Origin: Spirodela intermedia
Taxonomy: Eukaryota; Streptophyta; Magnoliopsida; Alismatales; Araceae
Direction: 5' to 3'
DNA length: 64,000 nucleotides
Assembly: GCA_902729315.2 (NCBI GenBank)
Contig: LR746264.1
Location: forward strand, 6,101,878-6,165,877
A model generated the notes under the pieces. That model was not told the origin of the DNA. It searched no databases and saw only the letters and a program-made list of their open reading frames with translations. The position numbers were made by a program, and so were the translations under genes. The first letter of the stretch is position 1, and each line of letters opens with the position of its first letter. Of this stretch, positions 24,893 to 35,590 are shown in pieces.

Positions 24893-27766
24893 AACATATT
24901 CGATTTGAACAGCGACTGTTTCTTGACAACGAGAGCCAATTTTCTTCAGTCTCATGTTCAAAGGAATCCAAAAAGTTCCTGTTCATTACTGATGTCTTAT
25001 TTTGTAATAAAATGGATTGCAACTTGTGCTTGAGGAGGCCAAAGCCCGATTGTATCTCCATAAGTTCTGTTTAAGGAAAAATCTACCAGGAAAGCCAAAC
25101 ATGTGCTCTTTGGCATTCTTCTAATGATCAGGTGAGTATCATCTTTACTCTTTAAAGGATCTGGGTATCATAAGTTTACCTAGAAAATATCTATATATCT
25201 GCTGGGGACTTTTTTTTTGCTATGGGAACTAGATTTTTCAGAGCCTTTTTACAAATAAGTTTTCATTGTTGAGCCATTATCATTCATTATTCAGATTATA
25301 GTATTAATAGTTGTTGGTACCTAGGTCACTATGTTGGGGAATATGAAGGAGGGGGGGTTTGAATCTATTCGTTCGGTTAACTTGGGTTGAATTATTTTTC
25401 TACTTGTAATTAAGAATTCAGATACTGTATAATCACTGAGATTGATCCTTGATGATATAAGTTCTTTCTTTCTAATTCCATCGAATATAATTAATTTCCT
25501 CGATGAAAAACACGAAATTTTATAGTACCTCGGTCACGCTAGACCTAAGTTCACTCTCTAAAGACTCATTCCTTGGGTTCCACTCTTTTCTTCCCGAGAA
25601 TGCAACAAATTAAATTGGGATCAACAACCTCCTTACAATATAGACTCCACAAGTCTATATCAACCCAATAGTAATCATGGTTCTAGCTCCGTGTTTAACT
25701 CATTATAGATACACCAAAGGTGACTCAATATAATTTACAAGCAGGCAATGAGCAACCAATTACGGCACAGTAAATCAACTTGTTTTCTAGCATCTTCATG
25801 ATGCTCGATTTAATTTTGATGGAGAGGAATATTTGGCATTGAGGTTGAACTGGCAAAAGCTTTCACAGAGGAATATTTGGCATTGAGGACGAAGCCCGTT
25901 GAAATCTTCGAAGGAGTAGTTGACAGCGTAGAGGGTCAATGGCATCCTTTGGAGCTGAAGCTTTTTGTGGAAGAAGACTGAACGGCTAGAAAATCTCATT
26001 GATGAAGATGCTTAACTTTCGATTATCCACACAAGGATCTTGAAGTCAAAGGAGGAGGAAGTCTCGTATTTTGTCCGCCTTAATTTCTAGTTCAACTTCT
26101 TACCATAATCTGGGCGAATATACTTGGGTTTAATCAGTTAAGGTCATTTTTCTAATGACCTTATGAGAATTGGACCGTACTGCAGCTTGAACCTCAACGG
26201 CTCACTTTTCACTAGGCCTGGCCTTTGGGACTTAGCAGTCGCATGTTACTCGACCGTGCCTTTGGGCTTGATCGGGTTGTGCCTAAGAGGGCCACGCCTT
26301 TGAGTTCTAATGGGTTGTGCCCTGAAAGTAAAAACTCTTTTCCAAACCTTATAAAAAGCGTATTGAATCAGGACCTTCGAATTTTTATGCGCTTATTGAG
26401 GCATTGAATTCCCCTTTACTTCAGCTTATATTAGGGCAATGACCAATGTATTTTTAGTCAATTCAAATGATACAAAATTTATGATAAATCAGGAAAAATA
26501 ATCTTAATATGAAACTTGTTACTTTTGTATATCTCTCATATGACTTCTCAGTGATTGATTCAATCCTTAAGTCGATGACGACAATCTCATAATTTTACTC
26601 CGTAAAAATTTGCTAAATCGCTCTCCCATATCATCAGAATAGTTTAAACTCTTAAACCTAACAATAACGTGACATCTTGAGTTATATTTTAGAATCAACT
26701 CATTTTCTATGATATTTAATTATCTGCATGATTAGGATATTTGTGTGAACGAGTGTGATTCTTCGCTCTTCTTCTTAATTTGGTGGTCTACCTCCATCTC
26801 CTCCTGTGGATTCTTGTACGAGGATTTAAAAAGCCATGGTAAGAAGCACCAAAGCTAAGTGCCTTATTTGCATAAATACTGAGCACACTAATCAAATTTA
26901 CAATAAGACAGATTGAAGCACCAAAGTTAATTGCTTAATTCTCTATGGTAAGAAGTACTTTACAGTCTTCATGGTATGATATCTTATGAATTATTCGGAA
27001 TCATATTTTCTACTTTGGACAGGCAATGGATGAGGTGCAGCTGTAAAAACAAATAGTTAGAGTGGCCTCCCGAACGAGCAGGTAGAGTAGGCAGCTTATA
27101 ATTGATGGCAATTATCCTGGTCCAATTATGGCAATTTTCCAGAAATTGACTAATTACTTAGTTAAGAGAAAGGGACGGGAATGACTAAGACGAGTTAGGC
27201 TTAGATGCACCCGGGGATGGCTAAAACATCTTTAGTCTGCTTGGGTACGCTGGGAGGTCCGGCCTGCTTCGAGAAGGTCTCGGCTAACTTAGGCGGGGGT
27301 TGAGGGTCAATGGAGTCACTACTGGATACGGAGCCTGTGGTAGACCCGTATCGGAATGAAGAAAAAATCCATTCTCTCCTACGTAACGCAACTCTACTAC
27401 CAAGGAGCTTGCGTCTAACCCGGAATGGCATAATGTCTTGAGGGGGATGAGAAGAATCTAGTTCCATCCAACAACCACATCGCATTTGATCACAGTGTTG
27501 TGGTCAGAGACACGCAGCCTGTTCATGGCCAGGGCGGCACAATTGACCTAAAAGCATCGCCTAATTCTAGGAAGCTGGTGCAGTTAAGTGTGGGGCTACC
27601 TCGAACGGGCCCAAGCACTCGTTAGAGGGATCTTTAATGGAGGGGAGAGGAGGAAGAGTCTTAGGAGGACGGGGAAATCGAGCGACGCGGCAGTGTAAAG
27701 AAGGTGAACGCCCCACCGGCTTCCGCCCCTCCCCACCGCCCTGCCAAATCCGGCAGCGCTCGAGGG
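24893..27766. other. Intergenic between FolD and the desiccation-related gene
   Basis: The first 200 bp are likely the FolD 3' UTR (AATAAAA near 25008). Bases 25310-26450 look like unclassified repeat DNA, with a direct repeat AGAGGAATATTTGGCATTGAGG near 25823 and 25865. Repeated CCTTTGGGCTTGA/GCCTTTGAGTTC words occur near 26220-26310. Bases 27180-27490 are GC-richer and hold an unassigned 94-codon minus-strand frame. No known gene is recognised. Confidence 0.5.
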
Positions 27767-27773
27767 TATAAAA
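27767..27773 (+). promoter_or_regulatory. TATA box of the desiccation-related gene
   Basis: TATAAAA in a GC-rich context, 44-50 bp before the ATG. If transcription starts 25-30 bp downstream, the 5' UTR would be only about 15-20 nt. Confidence 0.65.
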
Positions 27774-27816
27774 GCGGAGACCCCGCTGCCCACCGTCCGG
27801 ACCGGCTCCTCCGACG

Positions 27817-28917
27817 ATGGGGACTCTTCCGCAGAACCTCCCATTCACTGTTCTCTCCATATTCTTCCTCCTCTGCTACTCGACCTCCACCGGCCGCAGC
27901 AACCCGCTGTGCGTGCCGGAGCCTCAGGTTGCGGTGGCTCCCCTCGACGTGGACCTTCTCCAGTTCGCTCTCAACTTGGAGCACCTGGAAGCGGACTTCT
28001 TCCTGCACTCGGCGCTGGGCCAAGGACTCGATGCCATCGCACCGGAGCTGGTCATGGGTGGGCCTCCCCCCATCGGGGCGCGCAGGGCCAATCTCGACGG
28101 CCTCACTCGGGCCATCATCACCGAGTTCGGGTTCGAGGAAGTGGGTCACTTGAGGTGGGTCGTCTTCTTCCTCCTGCAACCCTAACCCTAACACTCCGCT
28201 GACACCTCTCTCGCCTTTACTACCAGGGCCATCAAGTCCACCGTCGGCGGCTTACCCCGGCCGCTGCTGGATCTGAGCCCACACAACTTCGCCGAGATCT
28301 TTAACCAGGCTCTGGGGTACCCTCTGGAGCCGCCATTCGATCCTTACGCCAACACCATCAACTACCTCCTGGCCTCCTACGTGATCCCCTACATGGGCCT
28401 CGTCGGCTATGTTGGGGCTAACCCGATCATCAGCGGCTTCGTTTCCAGGAGAGTAAGAGCTACCCTTCCGAACCCATCTCCTCCTCCCTCTGGTTTTCCG
28501 ATCTCTGAACTCGACTAAGCGGGGGCGCAACCATCGCAGCTGCTCGCCGGGCTTCTGGGGGTGGAAGCGGGGCAGGACGCAGTCATCAGGAGAATGCTTT
28601 TCGGGCGCGCCGGCGAGGTCGTCCACCCTTACAACCGTACGGTGGCGGAGTTCACCGCCGGCGTGTCGGCGCTGAGGAACCGGCTGGCCAAGTGCGGCGT
28701 CAAGGACGAGGGCGTCATCGTGCCGCCGAAGTTCGGCGCCGAGGGCAGGACCAGCAGCAATGTCCTCTCCGCCGACGGCGAGTCGCTCTCGTATGCGCGT
28801 TCTCCGGTGGAGATTCTCAGCGTTGTGTACGGCACCGGCGACGAGCACCGGACGGGGGGCTTCCTTCCGGCCGGCGGCGTCGGGAGGATCGCCCAACGCT
28901 GCCTCAGTTCTCCATGA
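27817..28917 (+). CDS. Desiccation-related protein, PCC13-62 type (ferritin-like)
   Basis: Three exons: 27817-28154, 28227-28452 and 28540-28917, giving 313 aa with short introns (72 and 87 bp) and consistent phase. The N-terminus MGTLPQNLPFTVLSIFFLL is a clear signal peptide, so the protein is probably secreted or in the cell wall. The mature part carries the ferritin-like fold typical of the family: DLLQFALNLEHLEADFFLHS with the E-x-x-E helix, EFGFEEVGHLR, then LLASYVIPYMGLVGYVGANP and LLGVEAGQDAVIRR. The first was described in resurrection plant Craterostigma leaves on drying; the biochemical role is still unclear. Coding GC is very high, which explains long antisense frames that are not genes. 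A telomere-like CCCTAACCCTAA lies in intron 1. Confidence 0.94.
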
Positions 28918-30173
28918 GAGAAGATAGAGACTCTCTTCGTCGATTCTTCGACAACTGTGAGCGGGGGGGGTACTTGCATGGTTGCGCCCGCTAAATAAAT
29001 GATTGTGCTTGGTCGGTTGTTAACTCTACTACGAGACATAATTAAGAAAAATTACCGTCGTAGTGGATTAAAATACGGCATCTTGTAGGAAATTCCTTCA
29101 TATTTGATGTTTGGCGAACAGAATATTGAGTAATGCTGACCTAAGAACGTAAAAATTGGTTAACAATAGTAATTTATTTTGTTGAAAAATTGCCAGATCT
29201 TGTATTTCGTGAACCAAATTATTTAATGATGCTTCTTTCGGTGCATAAATCACGGAGCCAGTGCCATTTTCCTTTGTTCATGTATCTACGTAGGAGAAAG
29301 TAATAAAATAATACACAAATAACTGCCTCCAGCTCACATAGAAGACCATTTTTAAAAAACTTCATTATATTCAGCTATACTAAATATTGGTAAAATAAAA
29401 ATAAAATATTGATGGTTTGACTAGTGGATCCTACTAAACTTTTCCTAATGCATAGATTAAGAAGCTTCAGCTTGGCCGAGCTTGTCAAGGGAAAATGAGA
29501 AAGTTGGATTTAAAGACCTCTAGCCTTCGTTTGCTTTTTTATCATGTATGGGTTGGACTTTTATAAGTGAAGAGAAATATTTACTTATTTTTAAAAGTAA
29601 AAATGATGATGTTAAATATCTAGGCAATTTGTGTTTTACTTTGCTACAAAATAATTTATATTAACCAAATATTTTTAATATTATACTTTTTAAAAAATAA
29701 ATATAATATTGATGGAATTTAAGGCATGCAATATTTTTGTTACTGTAGGTATGACTGATAAATTTTGAGGCCAAGTTACCCTAGTTTGCAATATTATGTT
29801 TTACTTTTTGTGTAATAATTGAAACTTGTGAATGACATGTTAACTTTTATCCACCAAAATACTATTTCCTGCATTAATATGGTTTTATTTATTAAACCGG
29901 TAGAAATATCATCCCATCGAATTCTGAGAAGTAAATAGAATATTGCTATACTTGCTTAAATTAGACACTTCTTTGCAAATTTAATTTCATTTGAGAATAT
30001 TTCATTTATGCTTACCACCCAGCGAGCCAGTAAATCGAAGGGTCATGATTATACTTCATACTTCGATCCAACGGGTGGGAGAACTCGATAGGGTCACACG
30101 TGGGTGCCCCAAGCCGAAGCTCTTCTTTCCCGAAGCATTCCCCAGCGAGGGGTTTAAAATTCTTCTCGGTTAG
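28918..30173. other. AT-rich intergenic region
   Basis: No gene is recognised. Composition falls to AT-rich soon after 29040 and stays so until about 30040. The last 100 bp before the PPR gene contain GGGTTTAAAA near 30149, a weak TATA candidate. Confidence 0.5.
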
Positions 30174-31958
30174 GTGGGGGAGAGGAATGGAGGAGAATTG
30201 ACGAGAGACCATGGAAATGCCATGTCTGCCACCTTCATCGCTCCTTTGTCGTCCCTCTCCCGCAAACTCTCATCCGCTCTCTCCGGGCTAAGAATCGCCT
30301 TCCTCCACCGTCATCACATCAAGATTCTTTCCCTTCTAGAATCTTGTGAATCCGCGGAGGAGTTCGCGCAGCTTCACGCCACGATCATCCGGCGAGGTGA
30401 GGGCGCCGACCGCTTCGTGGCCACGCGGATGCTGGAGTTCTGCGCCTCCGTGTCTCTGGACATGTCTACCGCCACCCGGATTTTCGATGACCTCGGCCGT
30501 CCCGATAACGTATACATGTGGACCGCCATGATCAGGGGTTTCATCAACACAAAGGACCACGTTGAGGCGCTCCGATTCTACGATCAGATGACGAACCTCG
30601 GTGTCCATCCGTACAAGTTCACATTCGTATCAATCCTCAAGGCCTGCACTGCCGTTCGGGACGTGAGGAAGGGGTGCTGTGTGCACGGCAGTGTTATGAA
30701 GGTCGGGCTACAATCAGACGTGTACCTCCGCAGTGCCCTTGTCAGTCTGTACGGTTGCTGTGGAGATGCCCACACCGCGTCTCACTTGTTTATGGAGAGT
30801 CTAACGAATAACTGCGTAGTATGGAATTCCATGATTTCGGTGGCCTTCGCTAATGGGGAGATTGAAATGGCAAGGAAGCTGTTCGACGATATTCCGGAGA
30901 GAGATTCGACCACTTGGAACGCAGCTCTGAACGGGTATTCTAAACTGGGTCTCATGGATCTTGCGAAGGCCGTGTTTGACCAAATGCCGAACAGGAACTT
31001 GGTCTCTTGGAGCTCGATGGCCGCCGGCTATGTACAGAGCGGTAGGGCCCGGGAGGCTTTAAAGCTGCTTAAAGAAATGCTCGCAGCGGGTATTAGACCA
31101 GACGCAGTCACGATGGCAACAATGCTCGCAGCCTGTTCACAGCTTGGAGCTCTGGATATGGGCAAGTGGATTCATGCTTACGTGGACAAGAGCAATTTGG
31201 GATTTGATGTTGTGTTGGGAACTTCTCTTGTTGACATGTATGGAAAATGTGGGTCCATCGGCTTGGCATTGCAGGTCTTCAATCGAATGAAGCACAAGAA
31301 TATTTCCTCTTGGAATGTGATGCTGTGTGGACTCGCCATGCATGGCTGTGGAGATCATGCTCTGGCTCTCTTTAAGGAGATGGAATCGACAAACATTGAG
31401 CCCACTGACATCAGTTTTGTGGGAGTTTTATCCGCATGTAGCCACATTGGAGCTGTGGAAGAAGGCCGCAGGCAGTTCCATCGCATGTGTAGCACTTTCA
31501 AGATTTCGCCAAAGATTGAGCACTATGGTTGCATGGTTGATCTGCTCAGTCGGGCGGGACTCATAAGTGAGGCAAGAGATCTCATATTGAGTATGCCAAT
31601 GGAGCCAAATATGATAATTTTGGGGGCTTTTCTCAATGCATGCAAGTTACACGGTGATCTGAGTACTGCTGAGCTTGTTGTGAGACACATATCTAGATTA
31701 TTTCCAAGTGATGTGGGATGCTATGTGCTTCTGTCAAACATCTTCGCTTCAAGAAATGAGTGGGATGGAGTCACGAAAATGAGGAAGATGGTAAAGGGAA
31801 TGGGAGCTGGGAAAATCCCAGGGTGCAGCTCCATTGAGGTGGACAGTGTTGTCAATGAGTTCACTGTAAATGATTGGTCACATCCCAGATGGAGAGATAT
31901 GTTTGACGTCATAGACCAGATGGCTAGACACTTAGAATCGGAGGGCTATGAGCATTGA
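30174..31958 (+). CDS. PLS-class pentatricopeptide repeat (PPR) protein, E/E+ subgroup
   Basis: A single uninterrupted frame of 594 codons. The next in-frame ATG at 30222 (MSATFIAPLSSLSRKLSSAL) gives 578 aa. That start looks like an organelle targeting peptide and may be the real one. Repeats run from about residue 70 to 480, with typical words: NVYMWTAMIRGF, HPYKFTFVSILKAC, SDVYLRSALVSLYG, VVWNSMISV, DSTTWNAALNGYSKLG, NLVSWSSMAAGYVQSG, RPDAVTMATMLAACS and SLVDMYGKCGS. The end, GKIPGCSSIEVD through NEFTVNDWSHP, matches E and E+ domains. No C-terminal DYW deaminase domain is present. Such proteins bind organellar RNA by sequence and guide C-to-U editing or other processing, usually in partnership with a DYW protein. 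Intronless structure is usual for the family. Confidence 0.95.
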   Translation: MGERNGGELTRDHGNAMSATFIAPLSSLSRKLSSALSGLRIAFLHRHHIKILSLLESCESAEEFAQLHATIIRRGEGADRFVATRMLEFCASVSLDMSTATRIFDDLGRPDNVYMWTAMIRGFINTKDHVEALRFYDQMTNLGVHPYKFTFVSILKACTAVRDVRKGCCVHGSVMKVGLQSDVYLRSALVSLYGCCGDAHTASHLFMESLTNNCVVWNSMISVAFANGEIEMARKLFDDIPERDSTTWNAALNGYSKLGLMDLAKAVFDQMPNRNLVSWSSMAAGYVQSGRAREALKLLKEMLAAGIRPDAVTMATMLAACSQLGALDMGKWIHAYVDKSNLGFDVVLGTSLVDMYGKCGSIGLALQVFNRMKHKNISSWNVMLCGLAMHGCGDHALALFKEMESTNIEPTDISFVGVLSACSHIGAVEEGRRQFHRMCSTFKISPKIEHYGCMVDLLSRAGLISEARDLILSMPMEPNMIILGAFLNACKLHGDLSTAELVVRHISRLFPSDVGCYVLLSNIFASRNEWDGVTKMRKMVKGMGAGKIPGCSSIEVDSVVNEFTVNDWSHPRWRDMFDVIDQMARHLESEGYEH

Positions 31959-34276
31959 AGTGGAGCTTGTGCGAGGATTGGAGATTAGAGAGGAGGAGAT
32001 GCTGAGCAGGCTATAGTTGATTCTTTCAGAACATCTTCATTTCAGTAGAAAGCTACATGCCAGATATTTAACAAACTCTAGTCCGTGACTAGTGTCTGAA
32101 AAATGTAAATCTTGTTCAGATTTTGGTTGAAGTGAATTGCTTCTCATAAATGGTGGTTCGATGATGAAGATTCCCTTACATTTTCTTTCTTCTGTGAGCA
32201 TGCTTTCACCGTATGTGCATATATTTTTTTTTGATAATTGCTACTAATGTTTCCAAAGCTATAGCTACCTATGTCTCATGTCCTTTCTGAGATGCCAACC
32301 TTCCGTGGGAACCATTGTTTCCGTTTCTGTTTTTGTTAATCTTTTGTCTTGGTTCTAATTGTGGTACCCTTGTAAATTTTTGCCTTAATTATTTACTTTA
32401 TGATTATTGATCAGTGGTTAGATTTTAAGTACATTAGGTAGGGAGGAAGATTGACTCTGACAAAAAGAAAGCTCGTTTCCCTTCCAGCTGCTTTAGTTAT
32501 CTTTTACATCTTGTTTCTTCCTAGGATGACTTTAGTTTTAAATGATTCGAACGTAAAAGTCACTCGTGAATCTTTCTCCAACTGTGATCGTTCTCTGTCT
32601 CCCGGTGTATCCAACTGGTGCTAACTGTATGCGTTTAATTTAAAGATAATTTTTTCACTTTATCTGAGCTCCTGTTGGATACCTCCATGGTTTATGTAAA
32701 TGATTCGTTCTAAAAACTTCCTGTGGATGCTATTGGTCAATCCCAACATTAAGGAATGCAGGGTTTACTGGTCTGTGGTTGGAGGGTGTAAAATCTGCGA
32801 GAGATTACTTACACGTTGTAAGTCTTATCGAGCTGTATATCTTTTCTCTTAGAATGTGGCTTTATGTTAGAAATCTATGTAACCTCTAATGAGGCTAGTT
32901 GGGTTCTGCTTGTTTAATTATAGGGACAAGATGAGTGGAAAAATTATGGTCCAATCACCTATCAGAAAATGACATGATCAATCATATGAATTAGTTATCT
33001 GCTTCAAATTTAGTATGTTAGGGCTAGGAACACAAGAGATACGTGTATCTTTCCATTAAATGAAAAATGGGAAGGGCCCTTCCTTTGATGGCAACAGGCA
33101 GAAAAAACTCAGGCTATGAACCGGACTATTGGTGGAGGGACAGGGAATAATTTCTTGCCAGGTTGACCCATTCAAGGACTCCAGGTGCCCTCTCCAGGAC
33201 TAACAGTGGAGGAAACTCTCTTAGAGTTCAGCAGCGCGAGCTGCAATGTACCTTGGTACATTGTACTGATTGATCTAGCTGCCTCGTCCAATATACAGGC
33301 CTGATATGGTGGTGTCAGACAGAGTGAATGGTGTACATTGGTAGAAGGTAATCTCAGGCTTCAAGGAGCTTCTTGGTGGCGGTCCACTTTGTTGGTCTTA
33401 TTATGGTCGACACTGAGGATGACATTCCTGCAGCAGATGAAGTAGGAATCGAGGGGCACATTTGTAGAATTTGACGAGTCTGAGGATGCCAAATATATTT
33501 TCATTGGCTACGGTGAAGAGTCCAAGGGCTCAGGATTCTTCCTCCTATTTCATATGAATTGGTAATTTTTTGGAAATATGGTATTCAATAAAATGGTTCC
33601 CTGGTAGTTTTAAATTGGCTTCCATTACCAGTAAAAAGATAGTAAAAGAAGGATAAAATCATAGGATCTACATCTAATCCAAGGTTATTTTGTACCTTTG
33701 AGATTGATACACCACATTTGGAAGAAAGGTATGCTCATTTTGTGAGCTTTATGGATCAACCAATATTGCCCTGTTTACTTGCTTGTGAGCAATAAAATTT
33801 TATAGACGCCTTCAAAGAAGAAGTGTGGGTCAAAATCTGTGGGTAAGGAGAGAGCTGTTATTAGCAGGAATAATTTCTTTGAGCTGATTGACTAGCTTTC
33901 AAGTGTAGTTATTGTTGAATAAAATGTCACTTTCCATCCATGCCCTTTACCTCATGCTTTTTCTTAGATGACATCCTCAGATTTCTGTAGCTCACAAGCA
34001 AATATGACAAAATTGGTTCATTCAGTAGCCCAGCCCAAATGACGTAGTGAAACTTGAAAAGGGGATGGCTTAGACAAGTTGTGATCAACTTTAGTGTTGT
34101 AAAGGTCAAAGTCATGTCTTGAATTCTTGAAAAATTGTGCTTTAATAATTGTCATTTCATCCTAAATTCATAATTTGAAGAGGATTGATCCCTTAAGTTC
34201 ATAAGTGGGTGATTTTGAATCCATAGAATCAAAAACAAGGTTCATGAGTCCACAAGGGGTGCTTGAGTCCACTAGT

Positions 34277-34295
34277 AGAGAGAGAGAGAGAGAGA
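34277..34295. repeat. (AG)n microsatellite
   Basis: A short perfect AG dinucleotide run. Confidence 0.9.
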
Positions 34296-34764
34296 ACTTA
34301 GAAAGAGAAGAAACACATAAAATTGTATTGATAAAAAGGTAGAATGTCTCTAGGCCTACATGGGGTGACTTTAAATAGGCTAAAGTCTTGATTTGACACC
34401 AACAATTGAATTTCAAATGAAATCAAATTTTGAATAAAAATTGAATTTACAAAATAAAATTTAAAATAAGAAATTAAATTTGAATTTTTGGATGAAATTT
34501 CAATTTCATTTTTTTTTTGAATTTCAGATGAAATTTAAATTTTAAACGAAAATTTTAACTTCGAGTTGAAATTCAAAAAAATAATAAAAATAGAGATATG
34601 AGCCTAATTTTGTAATTAGGCTAACTTCAATTTAAAGTGGGCTTCAAGTTGTAATAGTAATAAGCTTTAAGCTTCATTAGTAGCGGGTTTCAGGCTCATC
34701 AATTGTGGGCCTCAGCTTGCATCAGTAGTGGGCTTCAAGTTACATCATCAAAGCTCTTGAACTC

Positions 34765-34766
34765 TC

Positions 34767-34803
<37 letters not shown>
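34765..34803. repeat. (CT)n(TA)n compound microsatellite
   Basis: A CT run that passes directly into a TA run. Confidence 0.95.
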
Positions 34804-35590
34804 ACTGATAAAAATATATTTATATTTTTCAAGAAACTTTTACTTTTCCCTATTTTTTGAAGGAATATCAGTACATGTTATGCAACCAAATATTTTGCAA
34901 TATTTCAAAATAACCATCGATCGTGATAGGGCTCATGTATAGTTTGACATGGAACATAATTTCCAGATTATCTATTGAGCACAAATGAGCAACATTATTT
35001 GCTATTTTTGCGCAAAATATTTAAAGGCTCCTTACCTGTTGAACATGCTCATTACCATTCTGTTGGGGGGTCGTGTGTACCCTGTCGTTAACCCTCCTTT
35101 TATTATATGTTTTCTACAATTAACTTAAGAACTATCTTTGATGTAATTTTTTCTGCCGCGGTATGCTCTTAGTATTCAAGGATGATAACCACGAGAAAGA
35201 AATTTGGCCGTCTGAGCAATCCAATGAAGGAGCCCAGAGTTTCTTTCCCCATCTGCTTCCAGGCTACCAGAGAGGGGAAGAAGAACGGAGGAAAAGGAGG
35301 GGAAAGAAGAATTACGAATGACGGCGTATGGTTCAAACTGTTTGTGGCCCGAAAAGAAGAATTAATGGGCCTGAATATGAGAGACGTGGTGGGCCTTCAG
35401 GCCTGGCATGAGGGTTTTTTATGAATGTTCGTAAGATTAGAGGTTTTAGTAAAAATAGTTATCGGCATTTGTATTGGAGGGCGATGGCGATGGATATAAC
35501 GAACCTTCGAGGGAAGAAAGATGGGGTCACTAGGAAGCGCGGGTTGGGAGCGCCTCTCCTCCGCCGGGGCGGATAAGAAGGTCGAGAACG

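Larger units (their letters stand above)
31959..35590. other. Intergenic between the PPR and LPA1-like genes
   Basis: The first 200-300 bp are probably PPR 3' UTR. The rest has no recognised gene. Bases 34430-34570 are a low-complexity stretch of AAATTTGAATTT-type words. Bases 34635-34745 hold a loose repeat of GTGGGCTTCAAGTT-like units. Bases 35180-35424 have an 80-codon frame without a recognised family, probably upstream sequence of LPA1. Confidence 0.5.

Noticed and set aside
28180-28191. Telomere-like CCCTAACCCTAA
   Set aside because: Only two units, inside a 72-bp intron; too short to be an interstitial telomere. Noted but without functional claim.
27661-28896. Long minus-strand frames (177 and 214 codons) opposite the desiccation-related gene
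   Set aside because: Antisense to GC-rich coding exons with intact family motifs on the plus strand; no motif or signal of their own.
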